A stretch of 10,982 bases of DNA from Clostridia bacterium (GCA_017435305.1 JAFSFH010000010.1:1-10982); one strand, 5' to 3'; counted from the first letter of the stretch, positions 1 to 7,691 are shown. Translations and numbers: made by a program. Notes: generated by a model not told the origin, from the letters alone.

Positions 1-16
1 CTTTTGTAGTAATGAA

Positions 17-35
17 CCACCAGCAATGCTGGTGG
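17..35. repeat. Perfect 8-bp hairpin (CCACCAGC/GCTGGTGG)
   Basis: CCACCAGC, loop AAT, GCTGGTGG. The flank on the right is GATAAAAAAG; neither strand gives a convincing T-run, so I do not call it a terminator. Its stem closely resembles the hairpin at 319-341, in the same orientation. Confidence 0.6.
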
Positions 36-66
36 GATAAAAAAGCTTTAGCTATGGGGAATCCCG

Positions 67-238
67 CCGCAGCGGTGGCCCCCTTGTGTAAAGGGGGCTG
101 GCACGGCGAAAGCCGTGACTGGGGGATTGTTAATTGGCATAAAAGGAAAAGAAAGCTAATTTGACAATCCCTCCGTCTTTTTGCTTCGCAAAAAGCCACC
201 TCCCTTTACACAAGGGAGGCTTTTGCCACATCAGTGGC
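67..238. repeat. Composite palindromic REP/MITE-like intergenic element
   Basis: Two arms mirror each other around an A/T-rich spacer (about 133-161). From outside inwards the left arm has CCGC-A-GCGG (67-75), a stem GCCCCCTT/AAGGGGGC with loop GTGTA (78-98), a stem CACGGC/GCCGTG with GAAA loop (102-117), then GGGGGATTGTTA (121-132). The right arm, read inwards from its end, has GCCAC-ATCA-GTGGC (225-238), CCTCCCTT/AAGGGAGG with loop TACAC (199-219), CTTTTTGC-TTC-GCAAAAAG (177-195), then TGACAATCCCTCC (162-174). The arms are imperfect inverted copies (shared TTGTGTAAAGGG and GGGATTGT). It encodes no protein. The layout fits a non-autonomous, hairpin-rich repeat; similar sequence in Ruminococcaceae-type genomes is my recollection, not a search result. 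Confidence 0.7.
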
Positions 239-273
239 AGTAGGGCAAGCTATGCGAGAGAAAGTTTTTCGAC

Positions 274-287
274 GAGCCTATAGGCTC
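274..287. repeat. Perfect 14-nt palindrome GAGCCTATAGGCTC
   Basis: A fully self-complementary site between the composite element and the second CCACC hairpin. It could be an operator-like site or another palindrome of the repeat cluster; with no protein gene next to it and a position about 190 nt upstream of the predicted -10 box, the second reading is more likely. Confidence 0.45.
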
Positions 288-318
288 AGCCGGTATTATG
301 CCCCAAGGGGGCTGTGCA

Positions 319-341
319 AACCACCGGCACGGCCGGTGGTT
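319..341. repeat. Perfect 10-bp hairpin (AACCACCGGC/GCCGGTGGTT)
   Basis: AACCACCGGC, loop ACG, GCCGGTGGTT. A CCCCAAGGGG inverted repeat lies just upstream (301-310). The stem would be very stable. Two T residues close the stem on the + strand but no longer T-run follows, so terminator function is weakly supported. It shares the CCACC-RGC stem with 17-35 and ends the repeat-rich part of the upstream region. Confidence 0.55.
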
Positions 342-464
342 ATGATTGTACTACATTTAGGACATTTTTACAAGTTGCCCAAATATTATCCACAATATAT
401 GCTAAAAAGCTTGAAAAGAGCGGTTTACTTGTTTAGCAGATTAAAGGATTTTGCCACTTTTGTA

Positions 465-493
465 TTGACGGAAAGTCGCTTTTGTGGTAGTAT
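465..493 (+). promoter_or_regulatory. Probable sigma-A promoter for the operon
   Basis: TTGACG (465-470) matches five of six -35 consensus bases; exactly 17 nt later TAGTAT (488-493) matches four of six -10 bases. Transcription would start near 500, giving a leader of about 65 nt to the ATG at 567. The surrounding DNA (about 342-550) is much richer in A/T than the genes. An overlapping TATTAT (491-496) could serve as -10 only with a long 20-nt spacer. This is the only good promoter I see upstream of the five genes; strength and regulation cannot be read from it. Confidence 0.55.
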
Positions 494-516
494 TATCATG
501 AATAATAAGGTAATAT

Positions 517-549
517 GCCCTTTTGTCCGCTTTTGGCAAAAATTCGGGC
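517..549 (+). promoter_or_regulatory. Possible leader hairpin in the operon 5' untranslated region
   Basis: GCCC (517-520) plus TTTTG (521-525) can pair with CAAAA (537-541) and GGGC (546-549), leaving an 11-nt loop and a 4-nt bulge. It sits inside the predicted leader just before the ribosome binding site (556-561). The stem is imperfect and no run of T follows, so it is not a classic terminator. It may have no function. Confidence 0.25.
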
Positions 550-555
550 TTTACC

Positions 556-561
556 GGGAGG
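556..561 (+). promoter_or_regulatory. Ribosome binding site fixing the start of the first gene
   Basis: GGGAGG ends 5 nt before the ATG at 567. With the lipoprotein signal peptide that follows, it decides the start against the in-frame upstream GTG at 234, which has no comparable site. Confidence 0.75.
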
Positions 562-566
562 TATTT

Positions 567-3404
567 ATGAACAACTGGAAGAGATTATTGACCGTGCTTT
601 TGTCGGTTGCACTGCTGGTGTCGATGTGCTCGATGCTCAGCTCCTGCAAGCGGGACAACGGCGATGGTGAGGCGGATCCCGAGGATATTGCCATCGCCGG
701 CAACGGCACCTACGTGGTCAGCGTCAAGACCGCCGGCGGTATGCCTCTGGCGGGTATTGCGGTGTACGTGTACGCCGACGACTCCCTGACCGACATGAAG
801 ACGTTTAAGGAGACCGACGAAAAGGGTAAGGCCCAGCTGCAGCTGGACCAGGGCGGCGATTACGCCGTCACCCTGACCGGCGTGCCCAAGGGCTACGACG
901 TCAAGGAGAGCTATTCCTTCAAGAATAACGTGGCCACCATCGTGCTGACCTCCGCCCCTATTAAGGGCGAGGACATCACCACCGCCCAGCTGAAGGTGGG
1001 CGACGTGATGTACGATTTCACCGTCACCACCCCCAAGGGCGATAAGATCACCCTGTCCGAGGTGCTGAAGGAGAAGAAGGTCGTCCTGCTGAACTTCTGG
1101 TACTCCACCTGCGGCCCCTGCGCCGCCGAGGTCCCCTATATGGAGGAGGTCTACAAGGAGTATAAGGATAAGGGCGAGATCATCGCGGTGAACAACCACC
1201 CCTCCGACAACAACACCACCATTCAGAACTTTAAGGATCAGTATCAGCTGTCCTTTCCCATGGCGCAGGTGCCTACTGCCTGGAGCAACACCTTCAGCAT
1301 CCAGGGTTACCCCACCACCTACGTCATCGACCGCTACGGTCTGATCTGTCTGATGGAGGTGGGCGGCATCACCAGCAAGCGCCCCTTTATCGGCATCTTC
1401 GATCATTTCACCGCCGATAAGTATGAGCAGAAGATCTTTAACGAGCTGGGCGAGCTGGTCACCACCGTAAAGCCCAACGTTCCCAATGAGAAGCCCGAGG
1501 ACATCAACAAGGTGATGAACAAGGGTGGCGCCGCCATCAAGTTCCGCAACACCGAGGGCGAGGACGCGGAGTTTGCCTGGCCCTTCGTCATCGCCAAGAA
1601 GGACGGCGAAAAGGTGCTCAAGTCCTCCAACAAGGAGATCGACGGCTCCTACGCCATTCTGATCGCCGACGTGACCCTGAAAAAGGGTCAGGCGCTGATG
1701 ATGGACTATCTGGTGTCCTCCGAGAACGGCTCGGATATTCTGCACGTGATCGTGGACGACGAGCCCATCTATCAGATCTCCGGCAGCGATAAGAAATCCT
1801 CCTGGAAGACCTGCTGCCCCTGGGTTGCCACCGAGGACGGCACCTACGAGGTGGTTATCAGCTATATTAAGGACGATTCCGACAGCGCCGGTGAGGATAC
1901 GGCGTACCTGCGCAATATGCGCATCGTGAATTCCGATAAGGTGAGCGCCGAGACCTACATTCCCCGTTACGCCGCCACCGAAAAGGAGGACGGCACCTAC
2001 GATTACGTCAAGGTGGTGCACAACCCCGCCGACGATTATTATCACGTGGGCAGTAAGAACGGCCCCATCCTGCTGGCGGATTTGATGGGTCTGACCCAGT
2101 TCAGCGAGGAAGAGACCCTGTGGGATATGCTGTACGAGACCGACGTAAAGATCGGCAAAAAGGCCGCCTACGACCTGGTGCTGCCGTACTTCAATATGGC
2201 CTCCAACTCCAGCCTCAACGGCTTCAGCTCGGTGACCAAGGAGCTGGCCGGTTATCTTCAGAGCATCGCCAAGTCCGAGGGCTTTGACGACGACCCCAAC
2301 GAGTGGCTGAAACTCTGTAAGTACTATCAGGCCTACGGCACGGGCGGCAAGCAGCTGGTAGACCCCTGTAAGGGTCTGAAGCCCTTTAACGCCTACAAGG
2401 CCAAGGTGGGCAAGAACGTGTCCACCAACTACTTTGAGTATCACCGCGTGGTAATGCCCCGTGGCTATCTGGCCGAGTTTGTCCCCTCCAAGAGCGGCGT
2501 TTACCGCATCACCTCCCGTGCGGAGTCCCAGCAGGGCGTAGACGCCTGGATCTTTGATAAGAACCACAAGGAGCTGCTCACCTACGAGCTGGATGAGCGT
2601 ATGTGGACCGATGACAAGAACGTGTCGATGGTCTACTATATGAAGAAGGGCGAGAAGTACTATATCGACATCGCCTTCTGGGATGTGTACGAGGAGGGTG
2701 TCATTCCCTACGACATCGAGTACATCGGTGCCTCCTACGACCTGTTCCGTCTGTGCTCCCCCGGCTATTTCACCTACGACGGTGACGCCACCGGCGAGCA
2801 GATGTACTATCTGATCCACGGCGGCATCGACGTTAAGCTGAAGAACGGCAAGTATTACCACGATCTGGGCAACGGCAAGACCGGCAGCCTGATCTACGCC
2901 GACTTCTCCGGCATCACTTCTCTGTTCAGCCATCCCATCGCCACTGTCCCTGCCTATAACGAGGACGGCTCCCTGAAGAAGGATAAGAACGGCAAGCAGG
3001 AATACGTCAAGGGTATGATCGATATGGGCGGCTTCGATTTCAGCAAGACTGAGAACGATCTGTACATCCTGTCCATTATGGAGAAATACAACGGCGACCA
3101 GAAGAAGACCGTTAATTATCTCAAGGAGCAGTGGGGCGAGGAATACGACGCCTACGCCAAGGAGTATCAGCTGGACGACGTCTTTGCCGGCAAGTACCAC
3201 GGCAAGGGCAAGGATATGACCGCCAAGGTCAAGAAGTACGTCAGCAAGATGGACAGCGGCAAGGGTCACCCCGAGCGCAAGGGTTGCGTCGTGGTGGATA
3301 AGGAGCTGGCCGAGATCCTGCAGATGCTGATGGAGAAGTACACCTTTGAGAACGTGGATAACGCGTGGCTGAAGGTCTGCTTCTACTACGACCATATGGG
3401 ATAA
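567..3404 (+). CDS. TlpA-like thioredoxin-domain lipoprotein with C-terminal beta-sandwich and repeated C-terminal modules
   Basis: Predicted surface lipoprotein of 945 aa. The start at 567 is chosen because GGGAGG (556-561) lies 5 nt upstream and a lipoprotein signal follows at once: basic MNNWKR, a hydrophobic stretch, lipobox LSSC with Cys27 as the lipidated residue. An in-frame GTG at 234 would put the promoter and a palindromic repeat inside the gene. Domains in order: transthyretin-like beta domain (about 47-132); TlpA/ResA-like redoxin domain (about 140-290) with C182-G-P-C185 and the cis-Pro segment GYPTTYVIDRYG (P249); a jelly-roll-like domain (about 320-480); a C-terminal module, copy A (about 489-592, YYH 491-493, WLKLC 580-584); a PPC-like beta-sandwich (about 610-740); module copy B (about 759-945, YYH 763-765, WLKVC 934-938). 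Such redoxins usually reduce or exchange disulfides outside the membrane; that role here is inferred. First gene of the operon. Eight cysteines beyond the active site and the lipid Cys are unusual for an exported Gram-positive protein. Confidence 0.88.
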   Translation: MNNWKRLLTVLLSVALLVSMCSMLSSCKRDNGDGEADPEDIAIAGNGTYVVSVKTAGGMPLAGIAVYVYADDSLTDMKTFKETDEKGKAQLQLDQGGDYAVTLTGVPKGYDVKESYSFKNNVATIVLTSAPIKGEDITTAQLKVGDVMYDFTVTTPKGDKITLSEVLKEKKVVLLNFWYSTCGPCAAEVPYMEEVYKEYKDKGEIIAVNNHPSDNNTTIQNFKDQYQLSFPMAQVPTAWSNTFSIQGYPTTYVIDRYGLICLMEVGGITSKRPFIGIFDHFTADKYEQKIFNELGELVTTVKPNVPNEKPEDINKVMNKGGAAIKFRNTEGEDAEFAWPFVIAKKDGEKVLKSSNKEIDGSYAILIADVTLKKGQALMMDYLVSSENGSDILHVIVDDEPIYQISGSDKKSSWKTCCPWVATEDGTYEVVISYIKDDSDSAGEDTAYLRNMRIVNSDKVSAETYIPRYAATEKEDGTYDYVKVVHNPADDYYHVGSKNGPILLADLMGLTQFSEEETLWDMLYETDVKIGKKAAYDLVLPYFNMASNSSLNGFSSVTKELAGYLQSIAKSEGFDDDPNEWLKLCKYYQAYGTGGKQLVDPCKGLKPFNAYKAKVGKNVSTNYFEYHRVVMPRGYLAEFVPSKSGVYRITSRAESQQGVDAWIFDKNHKELLTYELDERMWTDDKNVSMVYYMKKGEKYYIDIAFWDVYEEGVIPYDIEYIGASYDLFRLCSPGYFTYDGDATGEQMYYLIHGGIDVKLKNGKYYHDLGNGKTGSLIYADFSGITSLFSHPIATVPAYNEDGSLKKDKNGKQEYVKGMIDMGGFDFSKTENDLYILSIMEKYNGDQKKTVNYLKEQWGEEYDAYAKEYQLDDVFAGKYHGKGKDMTAKVKKYVSKMDSGKGHPERKGCVVVDKELAEILQMLMEKYTFENVDNAWLKVCFYYDHMG

Positions 3405-3419
3405 CAGTTAGGAGCGATT

Positions 3420-4646
3420 ATGATGAAAACGATTCACAAGGCATTGTGTCTGTTGACCGTGCTGTGCCTGGTGCTTACCGCTGCCGCCTGCGGCGGTAAG
3501 CAGGCCCCCGGCTACAGCGTTAAGGTGGTGGATGCCCTGGGCAATCCCTACACCGAGGGCGTTGTGGTCCAGTTTATGCAGAACGGCGCACCGGTGGGTA
3601 TGCAGGTGGTAAACGCCGAGGGCGTGGCCGCCAAGGATCTGCCGGACGGCGACTATACGGTGGAGCTGTCCTTCACCTCCGATACCATCGAGTATCACTA
3701 TGATAAGACCGACCTGACCCTGTCCGCGGACAAGAAGGAGCTGACCGTCACACTGGCCAAGCTGCCCTCCACCCAGGAGACCACGCTGACCGTGGGCACC
3801 AAGCAGCTTAATGCGTATGCCGTGGATACCGGCTGCACCTATCTGACCCTCAACAAGGGCGAGCGCAACTATTACCTGTTCACCCCCACCGTGGCGGGCA
3901 AGTACGAGTTTTCTCTGTCCGACAGCACCGCCGTGCTGGGCTACTACGGTGCCCCGCACTTTGTGCAGGAGCGCCACGCCGGCGACGAGCCTAAGGACGG
4001 CAAGTTTGCCATCAACGTGAAGGCCTCTATGATCGGCACCGGCGATACCGGCACCTCCGTCTTCGTGCTGGGCGTGGACGCCGGCGACAGCGAGAACGTG
4101 ACGCTGTCCATCCAGCGCCTCGGCGAGCCCGATTGGGACGTGTCGGATGAGCCCTGGACCACCTATAACACAACCTGCAAGTTGAGCAAGTACACGCTGC
4201 CCTCCGGCGCCTCGCTGAAGGATTTCGACCTGACCGCCGATTCCTATAAGCTGGTGAAGGACGACAACGGCTGGTATCATCTGGACAGCAAGACCGGTCC
4301 TCTGGTGCTGATGCGTCTGGGCGAAAAGTCCGCCTATCTGGACGATTTCAAGACCATCGTGGAGAAGTCCCGCGTGGGCAAGTATTTCTTTGACGAGGAC
4401 GGCAAGTTCATCCGTAAAGAGAGCTATAACGAGTGCCTGCTGGAATACATCGAAGTGATGGATGAGAAGGAGGGTGTCTACCCCCTGACCGACGACCTGA
4501 AGTACATCGTTCAGCAGCGCGGCGATTATTACGGCTGGTTCGACGCCGATGGCGGCCAGTATCTGTTTAAGGATCAGAACGGCGAAAACGTTCCCGGCAT
4601 CAACCCTGAGATCTCCTGGCTGTTCCCCTGCTGTTACATCGGATAA
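3420..4646 (+). CDS. Exported lipoprotein related to the C-terminal half of the downstream membrane-anchored redoxin protein
   Basis: Predicted surface lipoprotein of 408 aa, function unknown. It begins 15 nt after the previous stop. AGGAG (3410-3414) precedes two adjacent ATGs (3420, 3423); the second has the more usual spacing, so the protein may be 407 aa. The signal peptide ends at LTAAAC with Cys24 as probable lipidation site; Ala at -3 makes the lipobox slightly weak. Domains: a transthyretin-like domain (about 32-115, YSVKVVDALGNP, then GDYTVEL); a PPC-like beta-sandwich (about 135-243, TYLTLNKGERNYYLF and LGYYGAPHF); then the shared C-terminal module (about 282-408) with WYHLDSKTGP, ESYNECLLEY, GVYPLTDDLKYI, a GW-D turn, YLF, and the terminal W400-L-F-P-C-C-Y406. 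The third gene carries the same order of domains in its last 370 residues, so this looks like a paralogue without the thioredoxin part. There is no catalytic motif I recognise; Cys139, the NEC cysteine and Cys404/405 could be redox partners (inference). Confidence 0.87.
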   Translation: MMKTIHKALCLLTVLCLVLTAAACGGKQAPGYSVKVVDALGNPYTEGVVVQFMQNGAPVGMQVVNAEGVAAKDLPDGDYTVELSFTSDTIEYHYDKTDLTLSADKKELTVTLAKLPSTQETTLTVGTKQLNAYAVDTGCTYLTLNKGERNYYLFTPTVAGKYEFSLSDSTAVLGYYGAPHFVQERHAGDEPKDGKFAINVKASMIGTGDTGTSVFVLGVDAGDSENVTLSIQRLGEPDWDVSDEPWTTYNTTCKLSKYTLPSGASLKDFDLTADSYKLVKDDNGWYHLDSKTGPLVLMRLGEKSAYLDDFKTIVEKSRVGKYFFDEDGKFIRKESYNECLLEYIEVMDEKEGVYPLTDDLKYIVQQRGDYYGWFDADGGQYLFKDQNGENVPGINPEISWLFPCCYIG

Positions 4647-4661
4647 CGGAGAGGTGAGCCT

Positions 4662-7600
4662 ATGAAGAAATTATTGGAAAATATCAAGTCCGCTTTCTCC
4701 AAATTGTGGGGAAAGCTGAAGACCGTCACCCCGAAGACCTGGCTGATCTCCGGCATTTCGGTGGGTTGCGCGGCGCTGATTCTGGTGGGCTGTCTGGTGC
4801 TGATCCCCGGTGGGGATAAGCCCGATACTCCCGCAGGTCCTGCCGGCGGCGAGGCGGTCACCGTTACGGTGCAGAACAGCCTGGAGTCCCCTCTGAAGGA
4901 CGTGCAGGTGTACGTCTATGAGGACGATTCCCTGTCCGAGCTGGTCACCTTTGCCAAGACCGACGCCGAGGGCAAGGCGGCGGTGACCCTGTCCGGCGAT
5001 AAGAACGTGGCGGTGCTCAAGGGTACCGCTCCCGGCTATCAGCTGGAGGAGAGCTATCCCCTGAGCGGGGATACGGTGATCACCCTGTCGGCGCTGGCTG
5101 CCTACGACACCGTTCCCTCGGACGCCAAGATCGATCTGGGCGATCCTATGATCGATTTTACCTTTACCGACCTGGACGGCAACAAGCACGTTGCCTCCGA
5201 AATTCTCAAGGAGAAGAAGGCGCTGGTGCTGAATTTCTGGTTCACCACCTGCAACCCCTGCGCCGCCGAATTCCCCTATCTGCAAAAGGCCTACGACGCC
5301 CATAAGGATTCCGTTGCCCTGGTGGCGGTGAATCCCTATGAGACCGACACCGAGGAGTCGATCAAGGCGTTCCGCGATCAGAATAAGCTGACCTTCCCTA
5401 TGGCGGACGCCGACTCTGTGTGGGCCAGCGTGATGAACATCACCGCCTATCCCACCACCGTGGTCATCGACCGCTTCGGCTACGTGGCCTTCTATCACGT
5501 GGGCACCGTCACCGAGGAGGGTGTGTTTGAAAAGCTGTTCAAATATTACTCCGCCGAGGATTATACCCACACCGTTGCCTCCGACGTGTCCGAATTGAAG
5601 ACCGAGGAGGATGCTCCCAAAGAGGACGAAGAGGGTCTGATCTACGACAACAAGAGCGAGCCCATCGAGATCGGCGGCGTGCTGACCTTTGAGGCCAAGA
5701 TCCCCGCCGGTAAGACCACCTACTACGACGTGTATAAGGTCAGCGGCACCATCCTGTCCATCGAGGCGGACAACGTGTCGGTCCTGTATAACGATAAGGA
5801 ATACAAGCCGGAGGACGGCGTGGTATCCTTCCCCGTCGAGTCGGATGACGTCACCATCCCGGTCAAGCTGGCCATCACCAATACCGGCGATGAGACCGCC
5901 GCCTATACCGTGAATTTCGCCTATCCCGGCGGCACCCTGTCTAACCCCTTCGCGCTGAAGATGGGTGATTTCACCACCAAGCTGGAAAAGGGTAACGATC
6001 AGGGTGTGGTGTACGAGTATAAGGCTACTGCCAACGGCACCGTGTCTATGTACGTGGTGTCCGCCACCAAGGGTGTGGACTACGGCTTCTCGATGTATAA
6101 CCTGAACACCTACGCTATGCGCAACTCGGATGAGGATGCCTCCGGCAGCAAGAAAACGGTATCCATCGGCGTGAACAAGGGTGACGTGCTGCAGGTGACG
6201 GTGGCTGTGATGCCGGACGAAAAGCACGAGTACCCTGCCGCCACCATCAAGAGCCATATTTCCTTTAAGGCGGGCGCCGGTACCGGCGTCACCAAGCCGG
6301 CGGAGAACGTGACCTACAAGGTGACGGTCAAATCCGGCACCTCCCGTCTGTCCGGCGTGAAGCTGACCTTCACCTCCGGCAGCAAGTCCAAGACGGTCAC
6401 CACCAACAGCAAGGGTGTCGCCAGCGCCAAGCTGCCCACCGGCAACTGCTTGGTCAAGATGACCTGCCCCAAGGGCTATATCGCCGAGTCGCTGCAGTAC
6501 GTGATCCCCTCCTCCAAACCCTCTCTGACCATTAAGCTGGAGAAGGAAGAGGAGCTGTCCACCATCGTGGGCGACACCCCCACCGACTACTCCGTTAAGG
6601 TCATTAACGGCAGCGGTAAGGGGCAGAAGGATATTACGGTATCCTTCTATCTGGGCAGCAAAAAGGTGAAGAGCGTCAAAACCAACAGCAAGGGTATCGC
6701 CGCCGCCACCCTGATGGACGGCTCCTATACCGTTAAGCTGACCGGCACCACCCTCAAGTACGACCAGAAGTCGGCGGTGGTGACGGTGGGCAAGCCCTCC
6801 ATCGAGGTGCTGCTGGCCAAGGAGCAGGGTACCGCCAAGGAGAAGATCACCTGCCCCGTGGTGAATAAGAACCGTGCCGCCTACGTGGTCAAGGAGGGCG
6901 CCACCTACGTGACCCTCAAGCCCGGCGAGCGCAACTATTTCCTGTTCTCCCCCGAGCGGAACGGCGTGTACCGCATCAGCACCACCTCCGGCTATGCCAA
7001 GGTGGGCTATTACGGCGGCAGTATCCACTTCATCCAGGTCAACAACCTGGCGGAGGATATCGAGAATAACGCCTTCACCGTAGAGACCAAGGACGTGGGT
7101 CCCACCTACGTCATCGGCGTGGACGCCGCCACCAATATTGAGGCGACCGTGCTGCTGATCACCCGCGTGGGTGACCCCGGCTGGAGCGTGGCCGATGAGC
7201 CCTGGATCACCTATAAGGGCAGCCACACCCCCAAGCAGTACAACCTGCCCTCCGGCACCAAGCTGAAGAACGTGGACGTCACCAAGACCTTTAAGCTGGT
7301 GTACAATTCCACCGACGGCTACTATCATAAGGATAGCAAGACCGGCCCCATCGTGTATCTGCGCTTTGCGGGCGAGGTGCCCTACGTGGCCTTCGCGGAC
7401 ATTCTCAACAATTTCCACGTGGCCGCCTATCTGTACGACAGCGCCGGTAACTTCCAGAAAAAGGAGGAGTACACCGAGTGTATGACCGCGTATAATGAGT
7501 GCGTGGACTCTAAGGAAAAGGTGTATCCTCTGACCAAGGATCTGGAATACATCCTCAAGTCCTACGGCAAGGCGCAGGGCTGGTGGGATATCGAATCCCC

Positions 7601-7691
7601 CGGCTATCTGTTTGAGGATTCCGACGGCAATCCGCTCCCCAATATCAATCACGATATTGCGTGGATGTTCCCGCTGTGCTACGCGAATTAA
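4662..7691 (+). CDS. Membrane-anchored TlpA-like thioredoxin (CNPC) multidomain protein
   Basis: 1009 aa, starting 15 nt after the previous stop with GAGGTG (4651-4656) as ribosome binding site. A basic 26-residue N-terminus precedes one hydrophobic segment (27-48), read as a signal anchor with the rest outside. LVGC (41-44) resembles a lipobox, but a hydrophobic run follows it, so lipidation is less likely. Domains: transthyretin-like (65-143); redoxin (about 150-300) with C197-N-P-C200 and cis-Pro P264 (AYPTTVVIDRFG); an acidic linker (about 305-325); two beta-sandwich repeats (327-422, 424-545, the second opening GTLSNP); two more transthyretin-like domains (550-628, 642-723); PPC-like (about 744-855); C-terminal module (884-1009, YYHKDSKTGP, YTEC, terminal W1001-M-F-P-L-C-Y). 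The N-terminal half is paralogous to gene 1 (shared VYVY-DDSL, LKEKK, LNFW, TC-PCAAE), the C-terminal third to gene 2. Family knowledge suggests extracytoplasmic thiol-disulfide exchange; the target is unknown. CNPC is a less common active-site dipeptide than CGPC or CEPC. Confidence 0.9.
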   Translation: MKKLLENIKSAFSKLWGKLKTVTPKTWLISGISVGCAALILVGCLVLIPGGDKPDTPAGPAGGEAVTVTVQNSLESPLKDVQVYVYEDDSLSELVTFAKTDAEGKAAVTLSGDKNVAVLKGTAPGYQLEESYPLSGDTVITLSALAAYDTVPSDAKIDLGDPMIDFTFTDLDGNKHVASEILKEKKALVLNFWFTTCNPCAAEFPYLQKAYDAHKDSVALVAVNPYETDTEESIKAFRDQNKLTFPMADADSVWASVMNITAYPTTVVIDRFGYVAFYHVGTVTEEGVFEKLFKYYSAEDYTHTVASDVSELKTEEDAPKEDEEGLIYDNKSEPIEIGGVLTFEAKIPAGKTTYYDVYKVSGTILSIEADNVSVLYNDKEYKPEDGVVSFPVESDDVTIPVKLAITNTGDETAAYTVNFAYPGGTLSNPFALKMGDFTTKLEKGNDQGVVYEYKATANGTVSMYVVSATKGVDYGFSMYNLNTYAMRNSDEDASGSKKTVSIGVNKGDVLQVTVAVMPDEKHEYPAATIKSHISFKAGAGTGVTKPAENVTYKVTVKSGTSRLSGVKLTFTSGSKSKTVTTNSKGVASAKLPTGNCLVKMTCPKGYIAESLQYVIPSSKPSLTIKLEKEEELSTIVGDTPTDYSVKVINGSGKGQKDITVSFYLGSKKVKSVKTNSKGIAAATLMDGSYTVKLTGTTLKYDQKSAVVTVGKPSIEVLLAKEQGTAKEKITCPVVNKNRAAYVVKEGATYVTLKPGERNYFLFSPERNGVYRISTTSGYAKVGYYGGSIHFIQVNNLAEDIENNAFTVETKDVGPTYVIGVDAATNIEATVLLITRVGDPGWSVADEPWITYKGSHTPKQYNLPSGTKLKNVDVTKTFKLVYNSTDGYYHKDSKTGPIVYLRFAGEVPYVAFADILNNFHVAAYLYDSAGNFQKKEEYTECMTAYNECVDSKEKVYPLTKDLEYILKSYGKAQGWWDIESPGYLFEDSDGNPLPNINHDIAWMFPLCYAN

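Larger units (their letters stand above)
342..566 (+). other. A/T-rich leader region without a gene
   Basis: Between the last upstream palindrome and the first gene I see the promoter (465-493), the leader with its weak hairpin and the ribosome binding site. No open frame here has both a ribosome binding site and a plausible protein. Confidence 0.5.

Noticed and set aside
17..35. Rho-independent terminator of an upstream gene
   Set aside because: The stem is strong but no T-run follows on either strand; the + strand continues with A-rich sequence.
75..229. CRISPR-like array or riboswitch
   Set aside because: The repeats are inverted, not direct and evenly spaced, and none of the riboswitch core motifs I know is visible. 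The predicted promoter lies downstream, so the element would not be in the operon's mRNA.
234..566. In-frame N-terminal extension of gene 1 from a GTG at 234
   Set aside because: It would translate the palindromic DNA and promoter, lacks a good ribosome binding site and would bury the lipoprotein signal 111 residues inside the protein.
585..3395. A very long open frame on the minus strand, antisense to gene 1
   Set aside because: Its codons align exactly with those of the + strand gene, so it stays open because that gene avoids TTA, CTA and TCA codons. The translation is low-complexity (rich in Val, Leu, Gly, His) with no signal, domain or ribosome binding site.
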